Source: Actinoallomurus iriomotensis
GTDB lineage: Bacteria; Actinomycetota; Actinomycetes; Streptosporangiales; Streptosporangiaceae
Direction of reading: 5' to 3'
Length of the DNA stretch: 64,000 bases
Assembly: GCF_030269445.1 (NCBI RefSeq)
Contig: NZ_BSTJ01000008.1
Coordinates: forward strand, 310,001-374,000
Within the stretch, counting starts at the first letter, position 1. The number at the start of each line of letters is the position of its first letter. The position numbers and the translations under genes are program-made. The notes under the pieces were generated by a model that was given only the letters and a program-made list of their open reading frames with translations, was not told the origin of the DNA and did not search any database. This document shows positions 33,985 through 42,023 of the stretch, piece after piece.

Positions 33985-34224
33985 ATGGGGCCACGGCTAC
34001 CACAGGGCTTCGATGATGGCTTCACGAAGGGCGGAGTAATCGGTGCCGGGGTGACGATCGCATCTGGCCTCGTCGTCGCGGGAGCCGCCTTCGGGTACCG
34101 AAAGCTCAAGGCGAGGAGCTTCGCCAAGCGCGAGCAGGACCTTTCTGCCGAGGAGTCGAACCCGGTCATCGAGGAACGCGCCGGCGACGAGCACGAAGCC
34201 GGCGAAGGCTCCACAAGCGAATAG
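33985..34224 (+). CDS. small single-pass membrane protein, possibly frameshifted at its start
   Basis: A 79-residue frame: GFDDGFTKGG, then a hydrophobic segment (GVIGAGVTIASGLVVAGAAFGY) at about residues 17-38, then a charged tail of KREQDLSAEES and EERAGDEHEAGE. The ATG at 33985 has no ribosome binding site. An ATG at 33971 with AAGGGG six bases upstream opens another frame (MGNPAWGHGYHR) that ends after 23 codons; joining the two gives MGNPAWGHGY followed by GFDDGFTKGG, a natural N-terminus. A one-base indel is therefore possible. Function unknown; it opens the lower-G+C patch. Confidence 0.5.
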   Translation: MGPRLPQGFDDGFTKGGVIGAGVTIASGLVVAGAAFGYRKLKARSFAKREQDLSAEESNPVIEERAGDEHEAGEGSTSE

Positions 34225-34503
34225 GTTAGCCAGCCCGGCTGATCGAGCTACTGCACTAACGGGGTAAGTCCGCGATCTTACAGGCAGTGACTGGAGGGCT
34301 TTGCACGAGCGGAGCCGCAGATAGCGAGGTCCCGAAGTAGCGGAGGCGCCCCCGAACTGGGCGACCGGCAACGTCCAGCGCATTTTCCTGACGAAGGCGC
34401 CATGATTATGATCAACTATCCGCTCGTGCCGCTGATCGGGCGCTCATATCGACAATCAGCGTGGTCATGAGGCTTAATTGTGCGCCGTAACCGATGCCGT
34501 GGA

Positions 34504-35187
34504 TCAGATCAGCGGGACCATGTCATCGATCAGAGCGAACCGGTTCCCGGCCGCGTAGGCGACCTGGAAGTCGCGTCGAAGCCCGATGGCACTGATGGAC
34601 AGGTAGACAGGCCGGTACTGGATCAGATATTTGGCCTTACGGAGGGCATCGTTGCCACGGTCGGGCGCGTTCAAATCGACACCCTCATGACCGTAGGTGC
34701 CGATCCGGTCGACGAGACCAGGTATGTCGATCGCCCGCTCCTTGACCTCGATGTACCATCGCAAGGCGCCATCAGGGTCGGAGACGGTGATGTCCATAAG
34801 CCGGTCTTCCACCGCGATGAGATAGCCCTTGGGCGAGAGCGTCCCATAGACTCGGGCGTATTCGGCGGCCTGGATCAGATACTCCCAGTTGATGGCCGGC
34901 GCCTGCGCCTGCTCATTTCGGCTCACCCATGCATAGGGACCTTTACCAGGTGGCAGGCCCTGCAGCGTGAACCGGTATCCTCCGACCGGCTTGATCAGCT
35001 CGTCTCGATGGCCCGAAGCCACCAGCGTCCGGACGCCGACTGGTAGCCGCTCGTAGACGGCGTCGAAGTAGGGCTCAGAGACATTCGGATAAGACCACTC
35101 GCGGCAAGCGGCGGTTACCCACCCGCGGATGAGCTTACGCATATCGGCTTCTAGCCGTCCCACCGAAACCTCCCAGGAATCGGGCAT
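34504..35187 (-). CDS. PD-(D/E)XK nuclease-like hypothetical protein
   Basis: A 227-residue protein I cannot assign to a named family. Around residues 125-150 it has RLMDITVSDPDGALRWYIEVKER, which fits the D-x(n)-E-x-K core of the restriction-endonuclease fold, preceded by AEYARVYG and followed by a helix with a conserved-looking Arg. There is no helix-turn-helix. ATG 35187 has GAAAGG upstream and starts 14 bases after the stop of a second nuclease-like gene, so the two form an operon. Lower G+C than the flanks suggests horizontal transfer. A defence or DNA-processing role is a guess. Confidence 0.55.
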   Translation of the reverse strand: MPDSWEVSVGRLEADMRKLIRGWVTAACREWSYPNVSEPYFDAVYERLPVGVRTLVASGHRDELIKPVGGYRFTLQGLPPGKGPYAWVSRNEQAQAPAINWEYLIQAAEYARVYGTLSPKGYLIAVEDRLMDITVSDPDGALRWYIEVKERAIDIPGLVDRIGTYGHEGVDLNAPDRGNDALRKAKYLIQYRPVYLSISAIGLRRDFQVAYAAGNRFALIDDMVPLI

Positions 35188-35201
35188 TGTAGTCAGCCTT
35201 T

Positions 35202-35993
35202 CTAGACGCGACCATCATCTTCGATGAAGAAGATCGTGACATCGATCCGCTGAAGGCTTCCGCGAGTTCGCTGATGAAGGGAGCGATAGGTCGGCACATC
35301 CGGTAGGGCGATGGCGATCTCATGGCCGGGATGATCGCTGCACATCAGCATCGCCTTGAGAATCGCCTGCGCGTACCAATGTCGTGCCTGTGTCGCCGGC
35401 GCCGTTGGTTTGGTCTCGCCGACGCGGCGCGGATCGGAATACCGTCGTCCCGGATAGCCCTTCACCTCGACGGCGAGGGTCCGGTCACCACGAGTCGCGA
35501 GAACGTCGATCCCCTGTTCCTCCGTGGTCGTATCCGCGACGCGCTGGATCCGCCAACCCTCGCTGACGAGGTATGTCACGAGCAATGCCTGGGCCCGCGC
35601 CTCAGGCATGCCGTCTTCGGCTGACAATGTTGAAACCATGATCGGCTGGGGTGCCGGTATTGCCGGGCTGGGCCTGGGTTTCCGCGCGATGGGACGGGGA
35701 CCGCCAACGGTGCTTCGTGTGAATGCCACTCGCCCGACGCGTTGGTCGACCGATTCGACACGCCAGCCTGCGGCCTGCCATGCCTGAGCTTGGACCTTGG
35801 AGTCGTTCGCCCACCGTTCACCATGGTTACGCGCAGAAGGAGGAAGCGATCCGACGAGCGCTTCGATCTCATCGAAACTCATCGTGACGCGACTCATCTG
35901 CTCAGGTCGTGCGGCCAGATAGCTCTGCCACGCTCGTACTTGGCCATGAGGGCTCCTACACGGCTCCGACGCAACGCTGATGACGTTAGCCAT
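35202..35993 (-). CDS. DUF7662-like domain fused to PD-(D/E)XK nuclease domain, N-terminus probably frameshifted
   Basis: The frame holds two domains. Residues about 35-90 (MSFDEIEALVGSLPPSARNHGERWANDSKVQAQAWQAAGWRVESVD) match the small DUF7662-type domain common in actinomycetes. The second, from EDGMPEARAQALLVTYLVSEGWRIQRV, contains EEQGIDVLATRGDRTLAVEVKGYPGRR, a PD-(D/E)XK core (Asp, then E-x-K). Domains of the first kind usually start MAKYE. Here that start exists with a strong AGGAG at ATG 35947, but one base out of frame (MAKYER, then stop). The in-frame ATG at 35993 gives an unnatural N-terminus. Confidence 0.6.
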   Translation of the reverse strand: MANVISVASEPCRSPHGQVRAWQSYLAARPEQMSRVTMSFDEIEALVGSLPPSARNHGERWANDSKVQAQAWQAAGWRVESVDQRVGRVAFTRSTVGGPRPIARKPRPSPAIPAPQPIMVSTLSAEDGMPEARAQALLVTYLVSEGWRIQRVADTTTEEQGIDVLATRGDRTLAVEVKGYPGRRYSDPRRVGETKPTAPATQARHWYAQAILKAMLMCSDHPGHEIAIALPDVPTYRSLHQRTRGSLQRIDVTIFFIEDDGRV

Positions 35994-36159
35994 CTCGACC
36001 AATCCACGCCATATACGTAGCGGTCATTTACACTCCGAGCCCTGGCCTGAACAGATCACCCGCTCATGCCGCAGGTCGAGCGCACCTGACGGCCAGGCGG
36101 GACGCGCTGTCGAGTCGCCCGGCGAGCGCATATCGGACGACTAGTGAATCGGTCCTGTC

Positions 36160-36699
36160 GTGCGACAGGATGTCCGAGTGTCCGTTGGAGATCTGGATCG
36201 GTCGTTGGCGCCGATCGATAGCGGGGACCTGCTCCGTCTGGCCGAGTTGGCCGAGGACGCCGAGAGTGAGCTGTTCCTGCGCAATCCGCGAGGATCCGGC
36301 CGGTACTCCGGCCGTCTTCTGTGTCGTGCCCTGTGCCAGGGTGCCGCGCTGCACTACGTGAACGGAAGTAATGGCGTCAAGGACTTCGATGTCTGGTCGT
36401 TCTACGCCGAGATCGATGGCTGGCCGTTTCCTCCTCGCTGGCGGGGAACTCGGGATTTCGGACCTTCCAAGTTCGGTCGATACCCAGGAGATCCGCCGCG
36501 CTACGAGGGCAGGCGTGTAGACCTTCTCGGCCGCTCACTGCCCGCACTGCCCGGCACTGATCCGACCGACGCTCTGCGGCGATACCTCACTTCTCGTCGA
36601 ACCGGCACGGCCAAAGCCCTGGCGGCCAAAGCAATCGTCCTGATCACTCCGCGGAACCGCGCCGGCGAAATCGTCTGGCCCGTCACGCCCGCGACCTGA
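36160..36699 (+). CDS. conserved hypothetical protein (GVKDFDVWSFY type)
   Basis: A 179-residue soluble protein from GTG 36160, or 173 residues from GTG 36178; neither has a clear ribosome binding site. It has a helical start (SGDLLRLAELAEDAESELF), then GAALHYVNGSNGVKDFDVWSFYAEIDGWPFPPRWRGTRDFGPSKFG and RRVDLLGRSLPALPG. The G-x-K-D-F-D-V-W segment resembles the G-S-x-D-x-D core of nucleotidyltransferase-fold proteins, which is an inference. It is divergent from the nuclease pair, in the same lower-G+C patch, and could be part of the same system. Confidence 0.55.
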   Translation: MRQDVRVSVGDLDRSLAPIDSGDLLRLAELAEDAESELFLRNPRGSGRYSGRLLCRALCQGAALHYVNGSNGVKDFDVWSFYAEIDGWPFPPRWRGTRDFGPSKFGRYPGDPPRYEGRRVDLLGRSLPALPGTDPTDALRRYLTSRRTGTAKALAAKAIVLITPRNRAGEIVWPVTPAT

Positions 36700-37160
36700 C
36701 ACACTCATCTGCCGCGTCTGAGCGAGTCGTGGCCAGCATCCTCTTCTGCCGCGAACCGCGCGCTGCCGCGCGCCCGGTGGTGTAACTCTCCGTCAGCTTT
36801 CACGCTGGCTCACATGCGCATGACCCGGCCGGGCATTGGCGCCGCAGTAAGGGGCCGGGGCACAGGCTGCCTGCTCTCTATTGCGGCGGCCTCCCCGGTG
36901 GCTGCGCTGGGACGGCCAGATCGTGGGGGTATCTGGTTGGCTTCATACAGGCTCCCAGCCATCATGGCCCCGCTTACCATCGCGAACCGAGGTGCACGCA
37001 GCGGCTCCCGGTCTCCAGGCATCCGCTAGAGCAGCTGCGTGCCGGAGCGGACCCCCTAGTATTGGTCGCTTTGCGAGTCATTGACGGCCCACGACATAGC
37101 GACCCGTGGTGGGAGGCTCCACCGCAGTCAGCGGCTTACAGCGGGGCCTTTCGTCGCGAG
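36700..37160. other. intergenic region
   Basis: About 460 bases between the conserved hypothetical gene and the end of the MFS gene. No frame has a plausible protein. No hairpin or repeat stands out. Confidence 0.45.
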
Positions 37161-38477
37161 TCAGGGCACGGCGCTTATGGCATCGGTGGTGCCTTTGTCC
37201 TCGCGGGGTGGGGTGTCGAGCAACGTGAGGGCTCGGACGTCACGGCTGCACAGCGGTGCAAGATTCGCGACGGCCAGGACGAGTCCGCAGCCGAGCAGTG
37301 TGCCGCGTACGCCGATCGCGCCGGTTGCTGGGGCGACGAGCAAGTATCCGGCGGGTGCGAGCGAGATCTCGCCAATGCTGACGAAGGCCGAGACCCGGCC
37401 CTGCTGGTCGACGGGTACAAGTTGTTGCACGGCGGTCTGCCACACGACGGTCGAAACCGACAACCCGGCCGCTGCGACCACCACGGCGGCCATGACGACC
37501 GGTAGCGGCGCGCCGGCGGCCATCAGCGGATCCGGAATCGCGAGCGCGGCGGCGCCGAGGCAGTTCACCCACCCAGCGCGGCGGGGACGCCACAGCAGTG
37601 ACACTGCTGCGCCGGCCGCCATGCCGCAGCCGAGGCTGGAGGCGATGAGACCCCACGCCCATGCCCCTCCGAAGTGTGCTTTCGCCCAGGGCGGGCCGAG
37701 GATGCCGTACCCGATGTGCCAGGCGGGGACCATGACCGCCGTACCGGTAAGGCAGGTCCAGATCCAGGAGCGGGTACGGACCGCCCGCCATCCCTCGATC
37801 AGATCCGCGCGGATGCCGGCCACCTGACGCGGTACGCGCGGCGCGCGGATCCCGGCGATCAGCAGCGCGGAGGCGAAGAACGAGGTCGCGTTCAACCCGA
37901 CGCCGTAACCGGCCCCGGCGGTGGCCACGATGGTGCCGCCGATCGCGGGTCCGATGGTGACGATGGTGTGCCGGGACAGTTGCGCGAGCGCGTTCGCCTC
38001 GCCGAGCTGGTCCTTGGGGACGATGACGCTCATCAGCCCGGTCTGTGCCGGGGAGCTGAACGACGCAGCGGCCGAGTTCGTGGCGGCCAGCGCCGCCAGG
38101 TTCCACACCTGCGCCCGGCCCGCGAAGATCACAACGCACTCGGTGACGGTGACCAGGCCAATGATGACCTGGACGACCGCGATGATCGCCGCGCGGGGCA
38201 GCCTGTCGGCGGCCACTCCTGCGAGCGGGCTGACCAGGATTCCGGTGACCATGTTCGCCATGAGCACCATGGCGATCCCACTCGGGCCGCCACCGCTGGC
38301 CAGCACGGTGAAGGCGAGCGCTCCGACCTCCATCGTCGTCCCCGCGGCGTTCACCTGATTCGCGATGAAGTAACGGCGGAACCGGCGGTTGTCGCGCAGC
38401 GGGCCGGTGATCCGACGCAGATGCGCGGCGACCGGGTCGAAGAAGCCGAGGCGAGCTGTTAAGCCGGACCCGCTCAC
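37161..38477 (-). CDS. MFS exporter coupled to a 21-residue ORF
   Basis: A 438-residue, 12-helix carrier of the MFS_3/enterobactin-exporter-like group: NRRFRRYFIANQVNAAGTTMEVGALAFTVL at the start, SPLAGVAADRLPRAAI after helix 2 and VWQTAVQQLVPVDQQGRVSAFVSIGEISLAPAGYLL in the second half. This subgroup usually exports small peptides, siderophores or drugs. The GTG at 38477 overlaps the stop of a tiny ORF (GTGA), so its translation depends on that ORF. The frame extends to 38501 but coupling supports 38477. Confidence 0.85.
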   Translation of the reverse strand: MSGSGLTARLGFFDPVAAHLRRITGPLRDNRRFRRYFIANQVNAAGTTMEVGALAFTVLASGGGPSGIAMVLMANMVTGILVSPLAGVAADRLPRAAIIAVVQVIIGLVTVTECVVIFAGRAQVWNLAALAATNSAAASFSSPAQTGLMSVIVPKDQLGEANALAQLSRHTIVTIGPAIGGTIVATAGAGYGVGLNATSFFASALLIAGIRAPRVPRQVAGIRADLIEGWRAVRTRSWIWTCLTGTAVMVPAWHIGYGILGPPWAKAHFGGAWAWGLIASSLGCGMAAGAAVSLLWRPRRAGWVNCLGAAALAIPDPLMAAGAPLPVVMAAVVVAAAGLSVSTVVWQTAVQQLVPVDQQGRVSAFVSIGEISLAPAGYLLVAPATGAIGVRGTLLGCGLVLAVANLAPLCSRDVRALTLLDTPPREDKGTTDAISAVP

Positions 38478-38539
38478 AGGGTGAGGACACCGACACCGCA
38501 TCCGATGGCGGGGGTAGCAGGCTCGTTGTCGTTGTCCAT
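38474..38539 (-). CDS. 21-residue ORF translationally coupled to the MFS exporter
   Basis: ATG 38539 has GGAGG ten bases upstream. The peptide is MDNDNEPATPAIGCGVGVLT plus a final Leu: an acidic N-terminus, a Pro/Thr middle and a Cys-containing hydrophobic end. Its stop overlaps the exporter's GTG start. It could be a leader peptide that sets exporter translation or a very short precursor peptide whose product the exporter moves. No modifying enzyme of a known peptide class is adjacent. I do not recognise the sequence. Confidence 0.5.
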   Translation of the reverse strand: MDNDNEPATPAIGCGVGVLTL

Positions 38540-38687
38540 ATCGCTGTCGCCTCCGATCGTGCCGCTGCCTTCGGGCGGGGACACTACGCCACCGTGGGCA
38601 TGATCGCTGCTAGTGACGCGAAGCCGGCCTGGCCCTCCTCAGCCTCCGAGACACCAGCCGCCGCCACGCCGTTTGGGTGCCCCGGGG

Positions 38688-39017
38688 TCAGGTCGATGGC
38701 GTGTCCAGACATTCCAGAGCTTCGGTGAGGTGGCGGCGGATGACGAGCTGGCTGATCGCGTCGGTGTCGGGATCATTGAGCCCGTGGAGGGCCTGGAACA
38801 GGTACCAGTCGATGATCCAGATCCGGTGCCAGAGGATGCTCCACCGCTCGACCGGCAGCCCACCCCGGTCAGGGAGAACCTCAGGAGGTCCTCCAGCGAC
38901 GACATAGGCATCCAGCAGAGCCCGGAACTTCGCCGTGTCGGGGACGGTGGTGGTGCCTTGCCAAGAGACCAGATCGAGCAGTCCAGGACCGGTGAACGCG
39001 CGGGCCCGTCTACCGAC
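38688..39017 (-). pseudogene. phosphotransferase (APH-like) C-terminal relic
   Basis: An open frame without a start codon runs from a stop at 39018-39020 to TGA 38688-38690. It reads AFTGPGLLDLVSWQG, then KFRALLDAYVVAGG, and WSILWHRIWIIDWYLFQALHG with a helical end. The GPGLLDLVSW and long C-terminal helices are typical of the end of aminoglycoside-phosphotransferase-like kinases. The catalytic HGD and DxD regions that should precede it are absent. Upstream DNA is unrelated, so this is a truncated remnant. Confidence 0.55.
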
Positions 39018-39627
39018 TCACCGACGGCATGCGCGGCGCCACGACCTGGATCGTCCCCGACACCACGCTGCTGCATCCCAGCATTCAGAAGGCTGTCTGT
39101 TCCACAAGGGGTGGCACCGTACTGCCGATGCGGGCGTTGACCGACGGCTATTCCGACCAGCATTTCCCTCCGCCGCAGTCCGCTGCCGATCCGGCCCACA
39201 GTGAGCGCCTCACGGGGTACCTGAGCACGCGGCAGCAGGGCTGACCGCGAGTAGACGATCCTCTTGGACAGCCTTCAGCCACGTCCTGCTCGTGAAGCAT
39301 CGCGTACGGGGATGGGTGTCGCCCAGCGGCAAGGTGGAGCGCAGGCCGCCGCAGTCAGGGAGTTATGGAGGAAACGGGTTGGGTGGTGAGCTGCTGCCTG
39401 CGCCGGCAGGTCGCCGCCGGCGGTCTTACCGAGCCCGACAACTCCCTGACGTTGGGACTGTCGTACGCCGCTGTCACCGGCCTTGATGGGTCGCTCGGTG
39501 GGGGAATGCGGACAGTTGCCGAAGCGGATCGATCAAGGCAAGGAGTGGGAGAGCGTTTTCTCCGAGGTGTGACCGCATCCGCGCGTACGTGCGCTGGCCG
39601 GCGTTCGGGCCCCGCCAATCGGCAGAG
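39018..39627. other. gene-poor stretch
   Basis: About 600 bases between the APH relic and trpD. A rightward frame at 39029-39244 (TWIVPDTTLLHPSIQ and so on) is the only one with a moderately protein-like start, but I cannot support it as a gene. Probably degenerate accessory DNA. Confidence 0.45.
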
Positions 39628-40668
39628 TCAGGTCCCGATGATCGAGGCGGCGTGCGCCCAGCGGTCCAGCACGTCTTTGGCGCCGCCGGAGTCGATGGCC
39701 GCAGCCGCCTCGCCCAGCCCGGCGGCGAGCGCGTCGTGCAGCGCGCCGTTCAGGCCGCGGTAGGAGGCGATCGCGGCGGCCGCGTTGATCAGCACGGCGT
39801 CCCGGATCGGACCGGCTTCGCCTTCGACGAGGCGGCGTACCACCACGGCGTTGTGGTGGGCGTCACCGCCGCGCAGGTCGGCGGGCTGGGACCGCGGCAG
39901 GCCGAAGTCGGCGGCGTCGATGAGGGTCGAGGTGATGGTCTGGTCCTTCACTACCCACACGCGGGTCGAGGTGGCGGTGGAGATCTCATCCAGGCCGTCG
40001 TTCCCACGCACGACGAGCACCGTGCAGCCGCGTGCGGCGAGCACTTCGGCGAGCACGGGCGCCACGTCGGCGTTGGCGCATCCCACGCATCCGAATCGTG
40101 GTTGGGCGGGGTTGACCAGCGGTGCGATGTAGTTGATCACGGTTGGGACGCCGAGTGTGCGGCGGATGGGGCTGGCATGCCGCAGCCCGCGGTGGAAGTG
40201 AGGCGCGAACAGGTAGCAGATCCCCGCCTGGTCCAGGCAGCGTGCCGCGTCGGCCGGTGACAGGTCGAGGCGGATACCGAGCGCTTCGAGGACGTCCGCG
40301 GACCCGGAGGAACTGGAGACCGACCGGCCGCCGTGCTTGATCACCGGGATTCCGGCAGCGGCCACCACGATCGCGGCCATCGTGGAGATGTTCACGGTGT
40401 GAGCTTGGTCCCCGCCGGTGCCGACCACGTCGACGGCGTCGACGGTCATGGGGACTGGGCCGATGGCGGACAAGATCGCCTCGATCATGCCGGCCATCTC
40501 TTGCGCGGTCTCGCCCTTGGCGCGCAGCGCCACGAGGAATCCGGCCAGCGCCACGGGCTCGACGTCGTCGGCCATGACCTGACGCATCGCCCACCCGGCC
40601 TCGGCGGCGGTCAGATCTTTTCCGGCCAGCAAGGCGTTCAGCAAGGCAGGCCACGTCGGCGAGCTCAT
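39628..40668 (-). CDS. trpD: anthranilate phosphoribosyltransferase
   Basis: A 346-residue enzyme that joins anthranilate to PRPP in tryptophan biosynthesis. The PRPP-binding motif VVGTGGDQAHTVNIST, the KHGGRSVSSSSGSADVLEALG loop and FAPHFHRGLRHASPIRRTLGVPTVIN are all present. ATG 40668 has GGAG six bases upstream; the frame is open to 40896 but that part is not TrpD-like. The gene stands alone, away from other trp genes, as often seen in actinomycetes, and is divergent from an ACT-domain gene. It could serve primary metabolism or a specialised pathway. Confidence 0.93.
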   Translation of the reverse strand: MSSPTWPALLNALLAGKDLTAAEAGWAMRQVMADDVEPVALAGFLVALRAKGETAQEMAGMIEAILSAIGPVPMTVDAVDVVGTGGDQAHTVNISTMAAIVVAAAGIPVIKHGGRSVSSSSGSADVLEALGIRLDLSPADAARCLDQAGICYLFAPHFHRGLRHASPIRRTLGVPTVINYIAPLVNPAQPRFGCVGCANADVAPVLAEVLAARGCTVLVVRGNDGLDEISTATSTRVWVVKDQTITSTLIDAADFGLPRSQPADLRGGDAHHNAVVVRRLVEGEAGPIRDAVLINAAAAIASYRGLNGALHDALAAGLGEAAAAIDSGGAKDVLDRWAHAASIIGT

Positions 40669-40928
40669 CGACATCTCCGCTGGGTCGTCATCGGCGAAGC
40701 GGCGGCAGGCCGGGACATCGCCGGGCCATGCACGAAGACGCTTTTTTGCGCCGCCATCTGATCGTTCAGCGTATCGACGGCAACTTGGGCAGGCCGGGTA
40801 GACGAACGATGTCGGGGCGTCCCGCCGCGCGGATGGAGAAGCCGTGGCGTGCCTGCCGAGTGACGTCGTTACATCGGTGTCACCCTGTGTGTCCACCGTC
40901 GCAACGAAGGCTCCGCATCGTGGTTGTC

Positions 40929-41690
40929 ATGCGACTCAAGATCCGCCGTGGCCATGCGCCCGGCCACCGGGGGACATGGCGGCGCGAGGCCGTCGAGTTC
41001 GGCGCCCTGTTCATCGCGGCCGGCATCGCGCACGTCTTCTCCACGGCGCTGGGGCATCGCGAGTCCGGCTCGGTGATACTGATCAGCCTCGGCGTCGCCC
41101 TGTGTGCGCTCGTCGCTGCGCACCTATGGTGGGCGCACCGCCGGTCGCGCCCTCGGGACGTGATCGCGTCGCCGCCGGCCCGCTTGTGGCGGGTACGCGC
41201 CCAGGTACGCGACACACCGGGTCAGCTCGCCGCGCTGGCCGCCGCGATCGCGGCCGCCGGTGGGAACATCATGTCGCTGAACAGCCAGTCCGACCTCGGC
41301 GGCACCGTCGACGAGCTCTATGTACGGATGCCGGCACCGATACCGGCCGAGACTCTGGTGAGGGCGCTCACCTCGGCCGGTGGCCGGGAGGTGAGCGTCC
41401 TGCCGGCCACCATGCACCAGCTCGTCGACCCGATCACCCGCGCGCTGCTGCTGGCCTCATCCGTGGGGGCCGATCCCCGCCGGCTGCCGGCCGCGCTGGC
41501 CGCGATGCTCGACGCGCACCCCCTGCCCGCCGGCCGGGCCCGCAGCCGCGAGACATTGTTGCTGGCGCCCGCGACGGGCCGCCCGATCCGCCTGCACCGG
41601 CCGGGCTTGCCCTTCACCGCGACCGAGACGGCGCGGGCGCTCGTGATGCTCGAGTTGGCCCGCCGCCTCGACGATCCGTGCCCGACATGA
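40929..41690 (+). CDS. ACT-domain protein with membrane segments
   Basis: A 253-residue protein. Two hydrophobic helices (AVEFGALFIAAGIAHVFSTAL and SVILISLGVALCALVAAHLWW) occupy about residues 22-76. They are followed by an ACT domain (RVRAQVRDTPGQLAALAAAIAAAGGNIMSLN) at about residues 88-150, a small-ligand binding fold often sensing amino acids. The C-terminus has LLAPATGRPIRLHRPGLPFTATETARA. It may sense an amino acid at the membrane; being divergent from trpD, tryptophan or a related compound is a possible ligand, which is a guess. The start is chosen at the ATG before the basic segment; the frame is open to 40728. Confidence 0.7.
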   Translation: MRLKIRRGHAPGHRGTWRREAVEFGALFIAAGIAHVFSTALGHRESGSVILISLGVALCALVAAHLWWAHRRSRPRDVIASPPARLWRVRAQVRDTPGQLAALAAAIAAAGGNIMSLNSQSDLGGTVDELYVRMPAPIPAETLVRALTSAGGREVSVLPATMHQLVDPITRALLLASSVGADPRRLPAALAAMLDAHPLPAGRARSRETLLLAPATGRPIRLHRPGLPFTATETARALVMLELARRLDDPCPT

Positions 41691-41712
41691 CACTCATGGG
41701 GGACTGGTGAGT

Positions 41713-42003
41713 TCACATCTCCGACTGTCGTCTGATCATTACGGTGTCGGGATGCGACGCCGACGCCTGGTGCGGCGCCACCGCCTGCAGTATCCCGGCG
41801 AGCAGGTCATCGATCCTGTCCAAGCCACGCCCGAAGCCAAAGCCGTCGCCGGACAGCGTCCGCGCATCGGCGTATGCGCCTACCTCACCGAGGTCAGCCC
41901 TGAGACACTCGACGTCAATGCCAAGCTGTGCGGGGTACGGCATGGCGTCGGCGGAATCGGTCCCTATCTCGAATGATTCGTCCTGGGCCTGTACGTCACT
42001 CAC
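41713..42003 (-). CDS. hypothetical small protein
   Basis: A 96-residue frame from GTG 42003, which has GAGGAG five bases upstream. It is acidic at the start (SDVQAQDESFEIGTDSAD), then PYPAQLGIDVECLRADLGEVGAYADARTLSGDGFGFGRGLDRIDDLLAGILQAV. It has one Cys and no signal peptide or transmembrane helix. The amphipathic second half could be helical. It is divergent from the uridine-kinase-like gene, with about 20 bases between starts. I do not recognise the family. Confidence 0.45.
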   Translation of the reverse strand: MSDVQAQDESFEIGTDSADAMPYPAQLGIDVECLRADLGEVGAYADARTLSGDGFGFGRGLDRIDDLLAGILQAVAPHQASASHPDTVMIRRQSEM

Positions 42004-42023
42004 ACTCACTCCTCGGAGCGGCA

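Noticed and set aside
39029-39244. 71-codon rightward frame with a TWIVPDTTLLHP segment
   Set aside because: No ribosome binding site, no recognisable domain, and it lies in a decayed stretch; treated as non-coding.
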